A stretch of DNA of 64,000 bases from Pseudomonadota bacterium (GCA_020161695.1 JAIUOO010000006.1:115430-179429), one strand, 5' to 3'. Numbered from the stretch's first letter, positions 16,667 through 25,598 are shown. Notes: generated by a model not told the origin, from the letters alone. Numbers and translations: made by a program.

Positions 16667-17369
16667 GAACCTCGTCGCCGGTTACGGGCGCACGCGCATC
16701 CTCCACGGGGTGAGCCTCAACGTACCGAAGGGCGGGCTCGTGGCTCTGCTCGGCGGAAACGGCACCGGCAAGTCCACCACCCTGAAGTCCATCGTCGGCC
16801 TCGTCGACGTGCAGGAAGGGCAGGTCGTCCTCAACGATCAGGTGGTCAACACCATTCCGCCGGAACAGCGATCGGCGCTCGGCCTGTCGCTGGTGCCGCA
16901 GGGCAAGGAAGTCTTCGCCGCCATGAGCGTCGAGGAAAACCTGCTCATGGGCGCCTTCCATCGCCGCAGGGACCGGGCCGGCATCGCCGCGGATCTCGAG
17001 GGCGTCTACCAGCGCTTCAAGCGGCTGCGCGAGCGGCGCAAGGTCAATGCCGGCATGCTTTCCGGCGGCGAGAGGCAGATGCTGTCCATCGGCCGGTCGC
17101 TGATGGCGCGCCCGTCCGTGCTGCTCCTGGACGAACCGTCGGCGGCGCTCGCCCCGCGCATCGTCGAGGAGATCGCGGAAGCGATCCTCGGCCTTCGCGC
17201 GCTCGGGCTGACGCTCCTGCTGGTCGAGCAGAATGTCGGCATGGCGCTCGATATCGCGGACTACATCTACGTCATCCGCGGCGGCCGCATCGCCTACGAG
17301 CGCGAGGTCGGCAGCGGCATCGCAATGGAAGAGCTGCAGGAATTCTATCTCGGCGGGCAGGAGCACTAG
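16653..17369 (+). CDS. ABC importer ATP-binding protein, LivF type
   Basis: This 238-residue ATPase starts at GTG 16653 inside the end of the LivG-type gene. Walker A is GGNGTGKSTT, the signature is MLSGGERQMLSIGRSLM, Walker B is VLLLDEPSAALAP, and the switch region is LLVEQNVGMAL. The short LivF-type C-terminus (EELQEFYLGGQEH) is complete. As the fifth gene of the transporter set, it completes a full five-component importer with no accessory gene missing. Confidence 0.92.
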   Translation: MLRVENLVAGYGRTRILHGVSLNVPKGGLVALLGGNGTGKSTTLKSIVGLVDVQEGQVVLNDQVVNTIPPEQRSALGLSLVPQGKEVFAAMSVEENLLMGAFHRRRDRAGIAADLEGVYQRFKRLRERRKVNAGMLSGGERQMLSIGRSLMARPSVLLLDEPSAALAPRIVEEIAEAILGLRALGLTLLLVEQNVGMALDIADYIYVIRGGRIAYEREVGSGIAMEELQEFYLGGQEH

Positions 17370-17402
17370 GGCTCCGCACGGCGGCAGGCAGAGAGGCATG
17401 GC

Positions 17403-18167
17403 ATGGCGGGACGCTTCGAGGGCCGCGTTGCGGCAGTGACGGGGGCCGCGGGCGCGCTCGGGCGCGCGAGCGCGGTTGGGCTCGCGAAGGAGGGGGCGAA
17501 GGTCCTCCTGTTCGACCGCGATGCCGAGGGCCTCAAGGCGACCGCCGCGCTGTGTCCCGGCTCGGTCATCGTGGCCGGCGATGCAGCCAGCGCCGCCGAT
17601 GTCGCCCGCGCTGCAGAGACCGCCCGCAAGGAACTCGGTCCGGTCGAACTGCTGGTGGCCGCCGCCGGCATGGTTGGCCCCTCGAAGATCGCCATCGAGG
17701 TCGAGGAGAAGGATTTCGACCAGGTCTTCGACGTCAACGTGAAGGGCCCCTGGCTCGCCGCGAAGTACTTCATCCCGCAGATGCGCGAGATCGGCCGGGG
17801 GTCGGTCGTGCTGTTCTCGTCGACGGCCGGTCTCCAGGGTTCGCCGGTCCTGTCGGTCTACTCGGCGTCCAAGGGCGCGGTGACGCTGCTGACCAAGAGC
17901 CTCGCGCTCAACCACGCGACCGAGAACATCCGGGTGAACTGCGTTTGCCCCGGCACGATCGACAGCCCGATGAACGACCGCGCCATCGCCGATGCGGGCG
18001 ACGCGGCGGCGCAGGCCGCCCGCGCGGCGTTCCAGAAGGCGAAGCACCCGATGAACCGCTTCGGCACGCCCGACGAGGTGGCCGGAGCCGTTCTCTACCT
18101 TCTCAGCGATGCTGCCGGCTTTACAACGGGCGTCGCGCTGCCGGTCGATGGAGGCCGCGTTGCCTGA
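17403..18167 (+). CDS. SDR-family oxidoreductase
   Basis: This is a 254-residue short-chain dehydrogenase/reductase. The cofactor motif is VTGAAGALGRAS near residue 10, with an acidic end to strand 2 (LLFDRDAEGL), which favours NAD(H). The catalytic set is visible as FSSTAGLQGSPVL with YSASK, and VNCVCPGTIDSPM follows. It starts 33 bases after the last transporter gene, with an AGAGG ribosome site, and overlaps the next SDR gene. It probably dehydrogenates a hydroxylated or alcohol intermediate downstream of the P450. The substrate is unknown. Confidence 0.88.
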   Translation: MAGRFEGRVAAVTGAAGALGRASAVGLAKEGAKVLLFDRDAEGLKATAALCPGSVIVAGDAASAADVARAAETARKELGPVELLVAAAGMVGPSKIAIEVEEKDFDQVFDVNVKGPWLAAKYFIPQMREIGRGSVVLFSSTAGLQGSPVLSVYSASKGAVTLLTKSLALNHATENIRVNCVCPGTIDSPMNDRAIADAGDAAAQAARAAFQKAKHPMNRFGTPDEVAGAVLYLLSDAAGFTTGVALPVDGGRVA

Positions 18168-18915
18168 TCCCAATCGTTTCGCCGGCAAGGTCGCCATCGT
18201 CACGGGCGCAGCGCGCGGTATCGGAGAAGCCATAGCCGAGCGCTTCGCCGCCGATGGTGCGAAGGTGCTGCTCGTGGACCTGATCCCGGAGGTCGAGGCG
18301 ACGGCGCAGCGCCTCGGGCAGGTCGCACTGGTGAAGAGCGTCACCGACCGCGACGCGGGCGCTGCCATTGCCGATGCGGCCCTGAAGGCCTTCGGCCGCA
18401 TCGACATCCTCGTCAACAATGCCGGGATCGGCGGGTCGAAGCGGCTGCTCGATTCCGACGACGCCCTCATCGACCGCTTCATCGACACGAACCTCAGCGC
18501 CGTGCTGCGCGTGACGCGAGCGATCGTCCCGCACCTGCCGAAGCCGGGCGGACGGATCGTCAACATCTCCTCGATCTTTGGCCTCACCGGCTATCCCGGC
18601 ACGACCGCCTATGCCGTCGCGAAGGCGGGCGTCGCGCAGTTCACCAAACAGCTCGCCGGCGAGCTCGCTCCCGAGGGCATCCTCGTCAACGCGATCGCGC
18701 CGGGTCTGATCGCAACGCCGATGACCTCCGGCCACCTGCAGAACGCGCTCTACCAGCGCCTGATGGTCGAGGGCACGCCGATGGAGCGCAAGGGCGAGCC
18801 GAAGGACATTGCTGGGCCCGTGGCCTTTCTTGCCTCCGACGACGCGGCCTTCGTCACGGGCACTGTTCTGCCGGTCGATGGCGGCTTCCTCGCCGCGCGC
18901 CACGGCAAGGTCTGA
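18160..18915 (+). CDS. SDR-family oxidoreductase
   Basis: This is a 251-residue short-chain dehydrogenase. TTG at 18160 is preferred because GGAGG (18150-18154) lies 5 bases upstream; an ATG at 18148 gives four more residues. Motifs are VTGAARGIGEAIA (cofactor), LLVDLIPEVE (acidic, NAD-type), NNAGIGG, ISSIFGLTGYPG and YAVAK (catalytic Tyr and Lys), then NAIAPGLIATPM. It overlaps the preceding SDR gene by 8 bases. Two consecutive SDRs suggest successive oxidations, for example alcohol to aldehyde or ketone. The actual reactions are not readable from sequence. Confidence 0.88.
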   Translation: MPDPNRFAGKVAIVTGAARGIGEAIAERFAADGAKVLLVDLIPEVEATAQRLGQVALVKSVTDRDAGAAIADAALKAFGRIDILVNNAGIGGSKRLLDSDDALIDRFIDTNLSAVLRVTRAIVPHLPKPGGRIVNISSIFGLTGYPGTTAYAVAKAGVAQFTKQLAGELAPEGILVNAIAPGLIATPMTSGHLQNALYQRLMVEGTPMERKGEPKDIAGPVAFLASDDAAFVTGTVLPVDGGFLAARHGKV

Positions 18916-18936
18916 TTGCGACAGGGAGACGAGACG

Positions 18937-19764
18937 ATGCACGACATGAGCGTCCGCTGGCCGAACGGTGCGCGTTGCGCCGTGATGCTGACCTTCGACT
19001 TCGATGCCGAGACCCTCTGGACCTCCCGCGATCCGAACAATGTCAATCGCCCGGGTGTACTGAGCCAGGGCCGCTATGGCGCGAAGGTCGGCGTGCCGAA
19101 GATCCTCGACACACTGCGCGACGAGGACATCAAGGCGACGTTCTTCGTGCCGGGCTGGACCGCCGAGAACCACACCGACCGGGTCGAGATGATCCTGAAG
19201 GATGGTCACGAGATCGGCCACCACTCCTATTCGCACAAATGGGTCTCGGGCGATCCGCAGGCCGAAATCGAGGAGATGGAGAAGGGACTTGAGGCGCTGA
19301 AGCGCACGGTCGGCGTCGTGCCCAAGGGCTATCGCTCTCCGGCCGGCGAGGTCTCCACCGGCCTGTTCAAGCTGCTGCAGAAGCACAATTTCCTCTACGA
19401 CTCCTCGCTGATGGACGACATCAACCCCTACCGCCACGTCCTGCCGGACGGGTCCAAGGGACCGGTGGAACTGCCCTGGCACTGGAGCCTCGACGACGCA
19501 CCCTTCGCGCTCTTCTCGGTCCAGACGCCGCGGCCGATCTTCACCAACGAGCACATGCTGTCGGTCTACAAGGAGGAGTTCCGCGAAATCTACAGGTGGG
19601 GCGGCCTGTTCGACATGATCTTCCATCCGCAGGTCGGCGGCCGGCCGAGCCGCATCGCGCTGATCCGCGAGCTGGTCGCCTTCATCCGCACCTTCCCGGA
19701 CGTGTGGTTCGCCACCGGCACCGAGATCGCGGAGCACTGGGTCAAGGAATACGAAGGCGCGTGA
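18937..19764 (+). CDS. Polysaccharide-deacetylase-fold hydrolase (PgdA/PuuE/imidase-like)
   Basis: This is a 275-residue NodB-homology-domain protein without signal peptide or membrane segment, so it is cytoplasmic. Metal and catalytic motifs are MLTFDFDAET (motif 1 Asp pair), HEIGHHSYSHKW (motif 2 HxxxH), GYRSPAGEVS (motif 3) and DMIFHPQVGGRP (motif 5 His). The DDAPF segment and long interstrand loops resemble the cytoplasmic PgdA/PuuE-like branch, which includes cyclic imide or ureide hydrolases rather than true chitin deacetylases. As the last gene of the catabolic cluster, it more likely cleaves a C-N bond of the imported substrate than a polysaccharide. GGGAG at 18924-18928 is its ribosome site. 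Confidence 0.85.
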   Translation: MHDMSVRWPNGARCAVMLTFDFDAETLWTSRDPNNVNRPGVLSQGRYGAKVGVPKILDTLRDEDIKATFFVPGWTAENHTDRVEMILKDGHEIGHHSYSHKWVSGDPQAEIEEMEKGLEALKRTVGVVPKGYRSPAGEVSTGLFKLLQKHNFLYDSSLMDDINPYRHVLPDGSKGPVELPWHWSLDDAPFALFSVQTPRPIFTNEHMLSVYKEEFREIYRWGGLFDMIFHPQVGGRPSRIALIRELVAFIRTFPDVWFATGTEIAEHWVKEYEGA

Positions 19765-19820
19765 CGCTGGCCTTCGATGTGCAAGGCCCTATGATCCCAG
19801 GTGGAACATGGAAGGCGCTG

Positions 19821-20342
19821 ATGCATCTGAAGTTCATTCTCGCCGCTGCCGTCGTCGCCTCGGGCCTGTTGCTGGCCGGGAGCGCTGAAGCTCAGCCGGC
19901 GGTCGCTCCGGCTGATCAGGCCCGTGCCTTCCTCACCGACTACTTCGCGGCGGAGCAGCGGCCGCCGCGCCGCGCGCAACGCAGGTTCGATGAGTGGATG
20001 ACCTCGCGCTTCGCGGCGCTCTATCGGCAGGCGCAGGCGGCTTCTCGCAATGCCGAGGATCCCTATCTGCAGGCCGATCCGGTTCTCGACGCTCAGGACA
20101 GCGACCGGCCCGGCGATATCCGCATCGAGGGCGTCGGCGGAGCGCCGGACCGTCCGGAAGTGCGCGTTTCCTTCCGCATCTTCGCGGGGCAGCCGGAACG
20201 GAAAATGCAGCTCCTCGTCTTCGCGGAAGACCGTGGCGAATGGCGGCTGTTCGATATCCGCACACCGCGGGAAGGCGGTACTACATCCAGCTTCCGGCAA
20301 TATACCGAACGCTATGTCGCGCAGGGCCGGCAGCGCCGATAG
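19821..20342 (+). CDS. Exported protein of unknown function
   Basis: This is a 173-residue protein with a clear Sec signal (MHLKFILAAAVVASGLLLAG, cleavage after AEA). The mature part starts with a helix (QARAFLTDYFAAEQ) and a basic stretch. It then has an alternating pattern typical of a small alpha+beta domain (VRVSFRIFAGQP, LLVFAEDRGEWRLFDI). The layout resembles DUF3828-like periplasmic proteins, but the assignment is tentative. ATG at 19821 is used; an earlier ATG at 19791 would put the signal further in. It follows the catabolic cluster by 56 bases and may be an independent gene. Confidence 0.65.
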   Translation: MHLKFILAAAVVASGLLLAGSAEAQPAVAPADQARAFLTDYFAAEQRPPRRAQRRFDEWMTSRFAALYRQAQAASRNAEDPYLQADPVLDAQDSDRPGDIRIEGVGGAPDRPEVRVSFRIFAGQPERKMQLLVFAEDRGEWRLFDIRTPREGGTTSSFRQYTERYVAQGRQRR

Positions 20343-20530
20343 GCGCTCGTCTCACCGCGCCCCGCGGCGATGTGCGGGAACGGCGGATTGGGGGGTAGCT
20401 GGCTTCAACAGGAAGCAAGCGTCCGCAATGGCAGAGAGGTGAGGAACAGGGTGTCTTGAACCTGCTGATGCGCAGACGACACCCATGATCACGGGCCGTG
20501 CGATGCGGCCCCTCCGTCAGGAGAACCGCG

Positions 20531-20695
20531 ATGCCCCAGTCTCATGTGATGACAGCCGGCGCAGTCGCATTTGCAGAAGCCTCGGCCCTTCGTCCCATCC
20601 GCAAGATTTCGCTGGATCGCTCGAACAAGGGTTCCGCCCGGCCTGCCGGCGGCATCCAGGGCTGGGCGCGAGCCTTCCTGCGCGAAGGGCTCTGA
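20531..20695 (+). CDS. Small 54-residue protein of unknown function
   Basis: A short reading frame with an excellent ribosome site (CAGGAGA ending 9 bases before the ATG at 20531). The product has no TM segment. It starts MPQSHVMTAGAVAFAEASAL and ends in a basic/Gly segment (RPAGGIQGWARAFLREGL). It stands alone in a 400-base gap between the exported protein and the YeeE gene and is convergent with the latter. The strong ribosome site and clean codon pattern are the only support. No family recognised. Confidence 0.5.
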   Translation: MPQSHVMTAGAVAFAEASALRPIRKISLDRSNKGSARPAGGIQGWARAFLREGL

Positions 20696-20749
20696 CCGCG
20701 CCTTCGAGCGTCGTTGGGCATCGGTTCGCGGAAAAGCGCTGGTGTCCTG

Positions 20750-21988
20750 CTAGCCGCGAGGTTCGAGCCCAAAGAGCGGGCGCAGCTTCGTGCCGATCCA
20801 GATGCCCGGCAGCGCGGCGACGATCCACAGCCAGCCGTGCAGGCTGCCCGAGGCTACGCCTGAGAAATAGGCGCTGACGTTGCAGCCGGTCGCGACGATG
20901 GCGCCAAAGCCGAGCAGCAGACCGCCGAGGACCGAACCGAGCGCCGGACCGATCCCGATCTTCCAGACCGGCGCGAACTTGCCGGCAAGCCCGGTGGCGG
21001 CGAGAGCGCCGACGATCAGCCCGATATTCATCACCGTGGTCGTGTCGGTGAGCAGGCTGCGATGCAGCGCCTCGGCGCGGGTCGGCTCGTCCCAGTAGGC
21101 CCAGAAGTTCGGATCGTCGAGGCCGAAGCGATCGACGGCGTGCGAGCCCCACAGCGCGAAGGCCTGCGTGATGCCCCACGGGCGGCCGGCGAGCAGCAGA
21201 GTCGCGAAGTTGAGGGCGGCAAGCGCGAGAGCCGCCCAGGCGAAGGGCCAGGGCCCGGTGAGGAAGCGCCTGCCGGCGCGCTTCCCGTCCGAGTTCGCCG
21301 CGAAGACCGGCTCGACACGGCCCGTGCGGCGCTTCTCGATCCGGGTGACCGCGAAGGCGAGGGCGGCGAACACCGCGAGATTCAGGACGAGGGCAGGCAG
21401 GAAGCCCAGCGTCTCGATGAGGGAGATGCCGGGAATGTCGGGCAGCGAGCCCCAGCTCTCGTAGGTGAAGGCGGCGAGGGTCGCGCCGGCGACGAAGAAG
21501 ACCAGCGTCATCAGCATGCGCGTGCCGCCGCCCGCAACAGTGTAGAGCGTGCCGGAGCCGCAGCCGCCGGCGATCTGCATGCCGATGCCGAACAGGAAGG
21601 CGCCGAGAGCAACCTCCAGGCCGACCGGGAAGACGAAGCCGCGAACGGGTTGGCCGGCGACGGTGCCCGCAGCGAGCGCGGGAAAGAACAGAAGCACCGC
21701 TGCGGCGAGCATCAGCAGCTGCGCGCGGATGTGGGCGCTGCGGCCTTCGTTCAGGAAATTGCGGAAGCCGGCCGCGAACCCGAACGAGGCGTGATAGAGC
21801 GCGATGCCAAGGCCCGCCCCGACCAGCCAGAGCGCGGCAAGCCGCCACCCGGCGGCCTGGAACGTCACCGTCGCACCGGCCGCGACCAGCGCGAGCGCAA
21901 GGCCGAGAACGGCCGTCTGGCCGTCGAGGCCCATCGAGCCTTGCGCCCGGCGGGGGATGGAAACGTTGCTGGTCGAGATGTTCGCCAT
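20750..21988 (-). CDS. YeeE/YedE-family sulfur-compound transporter
   Basis: This is a 412-residue inner-membrane protein with about ten hydrophobic segments. It contains the two hallmark cysteine regions of the YeeE/YedE (thiosulfate permease TsuA-like) family: IAGGCGSGTLY in the first half and GAIVATGCNVSAYFSGV in the second. In TsuA such cysteines relay thiosulfate through the membrane. No TusA/YeeD-like sulfurtransferase gene is adjacent, so the intracellular partner must be elsewhere. ATG at 21988 is chosen; an upstream GTG at 22036 would add 16 residues. Confidence 0.85.
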   Translation of the reverse strand: MANISTSNVSIPRRAQGSMGLDGQTAVLGLALALVAAGATVTFQAAGWRLAALWLVGAGLGIALYHASFGFAAGFRNFLNEGRSAHIRAQLLMLAAAVLLFFPALAAGTVAGQPVRGFVFPVGLEVALGAFLFGIGMQIAGGCGSGTLYTVAGGGTRMLMTLVFFVAGATLAAFTYESWGSLPDIPGISLIETLGFLPALVLNLAVFAALAFAVTRIEKRRTGRVEPVFAANSDGKRAGRRFLTGPWPFAWAALALAALNFATLLLAGRPWGITQAFALWGSHAVDRFGLDDPNFWAYWDEPTRAEALHRSLLTDTTTVMNIGLIVGALAATGLAGKFAPVWKIGIGPALGSVLGGLLLGFGAIVATGCNVSAYFSGVASGSLHGWLWIVAALPGIWIGTKLRPLFGLEPRG

Positions 21989-22274
21989 GACGATCGGGAC
22001 CCGTTGGAAAAGCGGAAAGGGAGGTGCCCATTCCACCCTGCTGGTCCCGGATAAAGGCCATCGCGCCGGGGCCGTTCAAGGGGTCGCGAAAGAAAAGACC
22101 GTGTGGTCTAAGGCTGTCGCCGATCATGGAATGCACAATCCATACATCGGAAATATCTGGAAAATTATTCTATGTGATTTATCCATCTGCGGTTCGCGCA
22201 GTCGGAAAATTCTAAATCGTGAGATCCGGGGGCGGCGCTCTTTGCAACGCGGCGATGGCTCGTCGGGGCGCTTC

Positions 22275-22568
22275 TCAGCGGTGGCCGTTGCCGGGAATGA
22301 CCGGCTGTCCGCAGTTGCGATGGCCGGCCTCCATGCAGGCGAGATAGCGCGAGCTTGACCTCAACTGATCGAAGACAACGTAGGTCGCAATGCCGAGCAG
22401 CGTCGCGAGCAGGGCGGCGAGGATGTTCTGGCGCGAGCGCACCCTGCTGTCCCAGGCATTGAAGCCGGGCCGCTCGGGTTCGCCGCGCTGGTGCTCGACG
22501 CTCCATGTCGGCGGGCGCCGCAGCAGCAGGGGCCTGTCGTCCTTCTTCGGGTCGTCGCTGCCGTTCAT
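22275..22568 (-). CDS. Small membrane protein of unknown function
   Basis: A 97-residue protein. A charged N-terminal half (NGSDDPKKDDRPLLLRRPP) is followed by one TM segment (NILAALLATLLGIATYVVF, around residues 47-65) and a short C-terminal tail with two cysteines (LACMEAGHRNCGQP). The two cysteines would be periplasmic if the charged N-terminus stays inside, and could form a disulfide. No family recognised. The 286-base gap before the YeeE gene holds an AT-richer stretch (about 22140-22220) but no gene that I can support. Confidence 0.6.
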   Translation of the reverse strand: MNGSDDPKKDDRPLLLRRPPTWSVEHQRGEPERPGFNAWDSRVRSRQNILAALLATLLGIATYVVFDQLRSSSRYLACMEAGHRNCGQPVIPGNGHR

Positions 22569-22679
22569 CGGCCAAGACCTCGTACCTGCGCGGGGCAGCC
22601 GCCACGGCGCTGCTCCGGAGGATGAACGAGGATAGTCCGATTTGGTTTCCCGGTCGAATGCAGCCGAACGGAAGACGGC

Positions 22680-23366
22680 TCAGCCCGCCTGCTCGCGTGC
22701 GATGACGAGGGCGAGTACGGCGAGGAAAGCCAGGGTCAGGCCGACGAAGCCGAGCACGGGCTTCCAGGCCATTTCCCATTCCGCTTTGGCCTGTGACCAG
22801 CCTTCCGGCAACTGGCTGTCCAGTTCGGCGCGTCCGAGGCGCAGCACGTACCACGACGCAGCCCGGAGCAGGGCCATGCCGAGCCAGATGATCAGGGGTG
22901 CCAGCGTCAGCGCCTTGAAGAACAGCAGGGAGCAGGGCTCTTCCCACAGCATGACATAGAGCGCCAGCCAGGCAGCGGCAGGCAGCAGCATCGGCACGCT
23001 GTAGGAGGGATGGCTGGTCAGATAGGCGTAACTCACCTGCCAGCGCGCGTTCCATGCGACCAGCGCGTCGCTCTGGACGAATGGCGTCCAGGTTTCGGTG
23101 AGGACGCGCGGCCGGAACACGTCCCGCAGGAGCCAGCCGAGCAGGGCCAGTCCGAGCGCCAGCACCACCCAATCGGTCGTGTCGAGCGGCGGGCCGCCGC
23201 CCGTGCAGGCAGCCGTGCCGCGCTGCTGGACGATCTTGGCGACGAAGGCCGCCACCATCAGCCCGCCCATATATTCGGTGACCATGATCTGGATGATGCG
23301 CGGGACCCGCGACCCCACCCGGTCGAAGGCGAGCACGCCCGACCAGATCCTGCGTCCGATGCCCAT
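22680..23366 (-). CDS. Membrane protein of unknown function
   Basis: A 228-residue protein starting at ATG 23366, with a GGGTGG-type ribosome site. Hydrophobic segments are visible near residues 27-45, 64-80, 120-145, 150-170 and 205-225. Aromatic-rich loops (TETWTPFVQSD, WNARWQVSYAYLTSHPSYS) lie between them. It is not a transporter family I can name. It lies 111 bases upstream of the small membrane protein gene on the same strand and may be co-transcribed with it. Confidence 0.6.
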   Translation of the reverse strand: MGIGRRIWSGVLAFDRVGSRVPRIIQIMVTEYMGGLMVAAFVAKIVQQRGTAACTGGGPPLDTTDWVVLALGLALLGWLLRDVFRPRVLTETWTPFVQSDALVAWNARWQVSYAYLTSHPSYSVPMLLPAAAWLALYVMLWEEPCSLLFFKALTLAPLIIWLGMALLRAASWYVLRLGRAELDSQLPEGWSQAKAEWEMAWKPVLGFVGLTLAFLAVLALVIAREQAG

Positions 23367-23522
23367 GCGCCACCCTTGATTCGCCGCCCGCGGCGGATTT
23401 TGCCAATCAATGCAACGAAATGCCAACATTGTCCGCCGTGGCGCGGCGGAACTGGCATAAGGCGCCCGCGCATGGCATCACTCACGCCCCGGGGCAGGCC
23501 GGGCCACGCCGCTCGGGAGCCG

Positions 23523-24752
23523 ATGACAGCCACGATCAAGACACGACGGGTCTATCTGCTCACGGGCTACGAACCGCTCGGGCCGGAAGCGCATCACCAC
23601 CGGTTCGCACGCGAAATCCGTCGCTTCGAGAGAACCTGGTCGCTTCGCGCCGAGGTCGGCCCGCTGACCATGCCGGCTGGCGTGCCGGTCGCGTCGTGGA
23701 ATGCCGGTGTCAGCGGGCCCGATTTCGAGACGCAGGCCGATGTCAGGCTGCTGCGCTGGGACGACATCGTCGCGCAGGACATGGAAGCGCCCATGGCGCT
23801 GCGCCTGCCGCGCTATCTGCTGGCGGCGGGCGACATCCTCGTCACCGGCACTTTCTTCCGCTACATCGCCGCCTACTGGCGCTACTCGCTGTTCGCCGGC
23901 TATCCGGCCGTGCTGCTGCTCGGCATCGGCGCCCTGTCCTGGCTGGCCGGCTGGATCTGGGCGTTTGCTGGCCTTCCGGACACGGCAATCGCGAGGGGCG
24001 CCGTCGGCATCGCGGCCGCAACCGCGCTGCTGGCGCTCGCCAGCGGGCGTCTGCATCTCAACTACATGCTCAGCGACTGGATCTTCGCGCGCGACATGAT
24101 GCGTCGCCGACGGCCCGAGATCGAGGCGCGCGCCGAGGCCTTCGCGGCGGAGATCGCAGCCGGGGCCGGGGCGGGCGATGTCGACGAGGTCGTGGTGATC
24201 GGCCACAGCCTCGGGGCGGCATGGATGGTGGAAGCGGTGGCAAAGGCGCTGCAAAAGGATCCGGAGCTTGCCCGGCGTGGCTTTCCGCTCGGGCTCGCGG
24301 GCGTCGGCTCCTCGACGCTCAAGATCGCGCTGCACCCCGCCGCGGGATGGCTGCGCCAGTCGGTGAAGCGCGTAGCGGACGAGCCGGCCATCACCTGGGC
24401 CGAATATGACAGCCACGTCGACTTCATCTGCTTCTACAAGAACAACACGGTCGAGGCGCTGGGGCTTCAGGCTGCCTCGAGACCGGTGCGCCGCTCGATC
24501 CGCCTGTCGCGCATGCTCGCGCCCGAGACCTGGAGCCGGTTCCGCGGCAATCTGCTGCGCATCCACCGGCAATATGTGATGGGCAACGAGCAGCGCTACG
24601 CCTACGACTTCCACATGATCGCCTGCGGACCCTTCGCCTTCGCCGACATCGTCGCCCACGGAGATCGCCTGCCCGGCGCGCTCGGGGCCGACGGCTCGCT
24701 CGCCGGCGCGACCACGCCGCTCGCCGCTTCCGAAAGTTCCGCTGCCCGATGA
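23523..24752 (+). CDS. Membrane-embedded alpha/beta hydrolase-like protein
   Basis: This 409-residue protein has two adjacent TM segments around residues 120-145 and 155-180 (YPAVLLLGIGALSWLAGWIW). A cytoplasmic serine-hydrolase domain follows, with the nucleophile elbow VVVIGHSLGAAW (Ser229). The sequence RVYLLTGYEPLGPEAHHHR at the start is a characteristic opening. A lipid or ester substrate is likely given the membrane location, but the family has no function known to me. Its stop overlaps the ICMT-like gene (ATGA), so the two are translated as a pair. An alternative ATG at 23472 adds 17 residues. Confidence 0.7.
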   Translation: MTATIKTRRVYLLTGYEPLGPEAHHHRFAREIRRFERTWSLRAEVGPLTMPAGVPVASWNAGVSGPDFETQADVRLLRWDDIVAQDMEAPMALRLPRYLLAAGDILVTGTFFRYIAAYWRYSLFAGYPAVLLLGIGALSWLAGWIWAFAGLPDTAIARGAVGIAAATALLALASGRLHLNYMLSDWIFARDMMRRRRPEIEARAEAFAAEIAAGAGAGDVDEVVVIGHSLGAAWMVEAVAKALQKDPELARRGFPLGLAGVGSSTLKIALHPAAGWLRQSVKRVADEPAITWAEYDSHVDFICFYKNNTVEALGLQAASRPVRRSIRLSRMLAPETWSRFRGNLLRIHRQYVMGNEQRYAYDFHMIACGPFAFADIVAHGDRLPGALGADGSLAGATTPLAASESSAAR

Positions 24753-25345
24753 CCCGTCTTGCCGCCCAGATGATCGTTCTCCTCGGCATTGTCGGCTGGG
24801 GCGCCATCCGCATTCCCCACGAGGTCAAGAACAAGCGTAAGAACCGCATCGACGTCAGTGCGGTGGACCTGCAGGAGCGCGTTCTGCTGCTGATCTCGCT
24901 GACGGGTCTCGGCATCCTGCCGATAGCCTATTGCCTGCTGCGCGGCCGCGGGTTCCTCGCCATTGCCGACTATGGCTTCTTCGCCGCGCAGGCCTGGCTC
25001 GGCGTTTTCGTGTTCGCCGGGGCGCTGGCGCTGTTCCTCGCAACCCACCGCCAGCTCGGCCGCAACTGGTCGCAGACGCTGGAACTGCGCGAGGGGCATA
25101 CGCTGGTCACGGGCGGCGTCTACCGCCTCGTCCGCCACCCCATGTACAGCGCCTTCTTCCTGTGGGGGCTGGCACAGGCCCTGCTGCTGCAGAACTGGAT
25201 CGTGGGGCCGGCGGGGCTCGTCGGCTTCGGCGTACTCTATGCGTTCCGTGTCGGCCGCGAGGAGGCGATGATGCGCGAGGCCTTCGGGGCCGAATATGCC
25301 GCCTATGAGGCGCGTACGAAGCGGGTCGTGCCGTTCATCCACTGA
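24749..25345 (+). CDS. Isoprenylcysteine carboxyl methyltransferase-like membrane protein
   Basis: A 198-residue integral membrane protein with about five hydrophobic segments. The C-terminal half has the ICMT/PEMT-like methyltransferase signature: LVTGGVYRLVRHPMYSAFF, then EEAMMREAFGAEYAAYEARTKRVVPF, which binds S-adenosylmethionine at the membrane surface. Bacteria generally lack prenylated CaaX proteins, so bacterial members are thought to methylate lipids or small hydrophobic acids. Overlap with the upstream membrane hydrolase suggests the two act on the same lipid-like substrate. That link is inference. Confidence 0.8.
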   Translation: MTRLAAQMIVLLGIVGWGAIRIPHEVKNKRKNRIDVSAVDLQERVLLLISLTGLGILPIAYCLLRGRGFLAIADYGFFAAQAWLGVFVFAGALALFLATHRQLGRNWSQTLELREGHTLVTGGVYRLVRHPMYSAFFLWGLAQALLLQNWIVGPAGLVGFGVLYAFRVGREEAMMREAFGAEYAAYEARTKRVVPFIH

Positions 25346-25598
25346 CCCGGTGGCGCTGCCGCTGCCGCCGCCCCCTGCACGGCCGGCTGAAACAGTTCCG
25401 GTCAATTCGCGGCATTCCGGCAACACATGGCGCCGATTGAGTGCCCTTGGGGCATCCGTTTGGTCGTTGCCGCGTTGACCGCGGGCGAGGCGCGCATTCA
25501 GTCTGGGTTAACCACGTTGAGTCAGGTTGCTGCTGCGTCCCGTCGGAACCATTCGGGTTCCGCAAGGTTGAGAAACGGTCCTGGGGCTGGGGTTAGCA

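Noticed and set aside
16515..18587. A 690-residue open frame on the minus strand across livF and the SDR genes
   Set aside because: It is antisense to clearly recognised LivF and SDR proteins in the same bases; long antisense frames are expected in high-GC DNA. The product has no domain signature.
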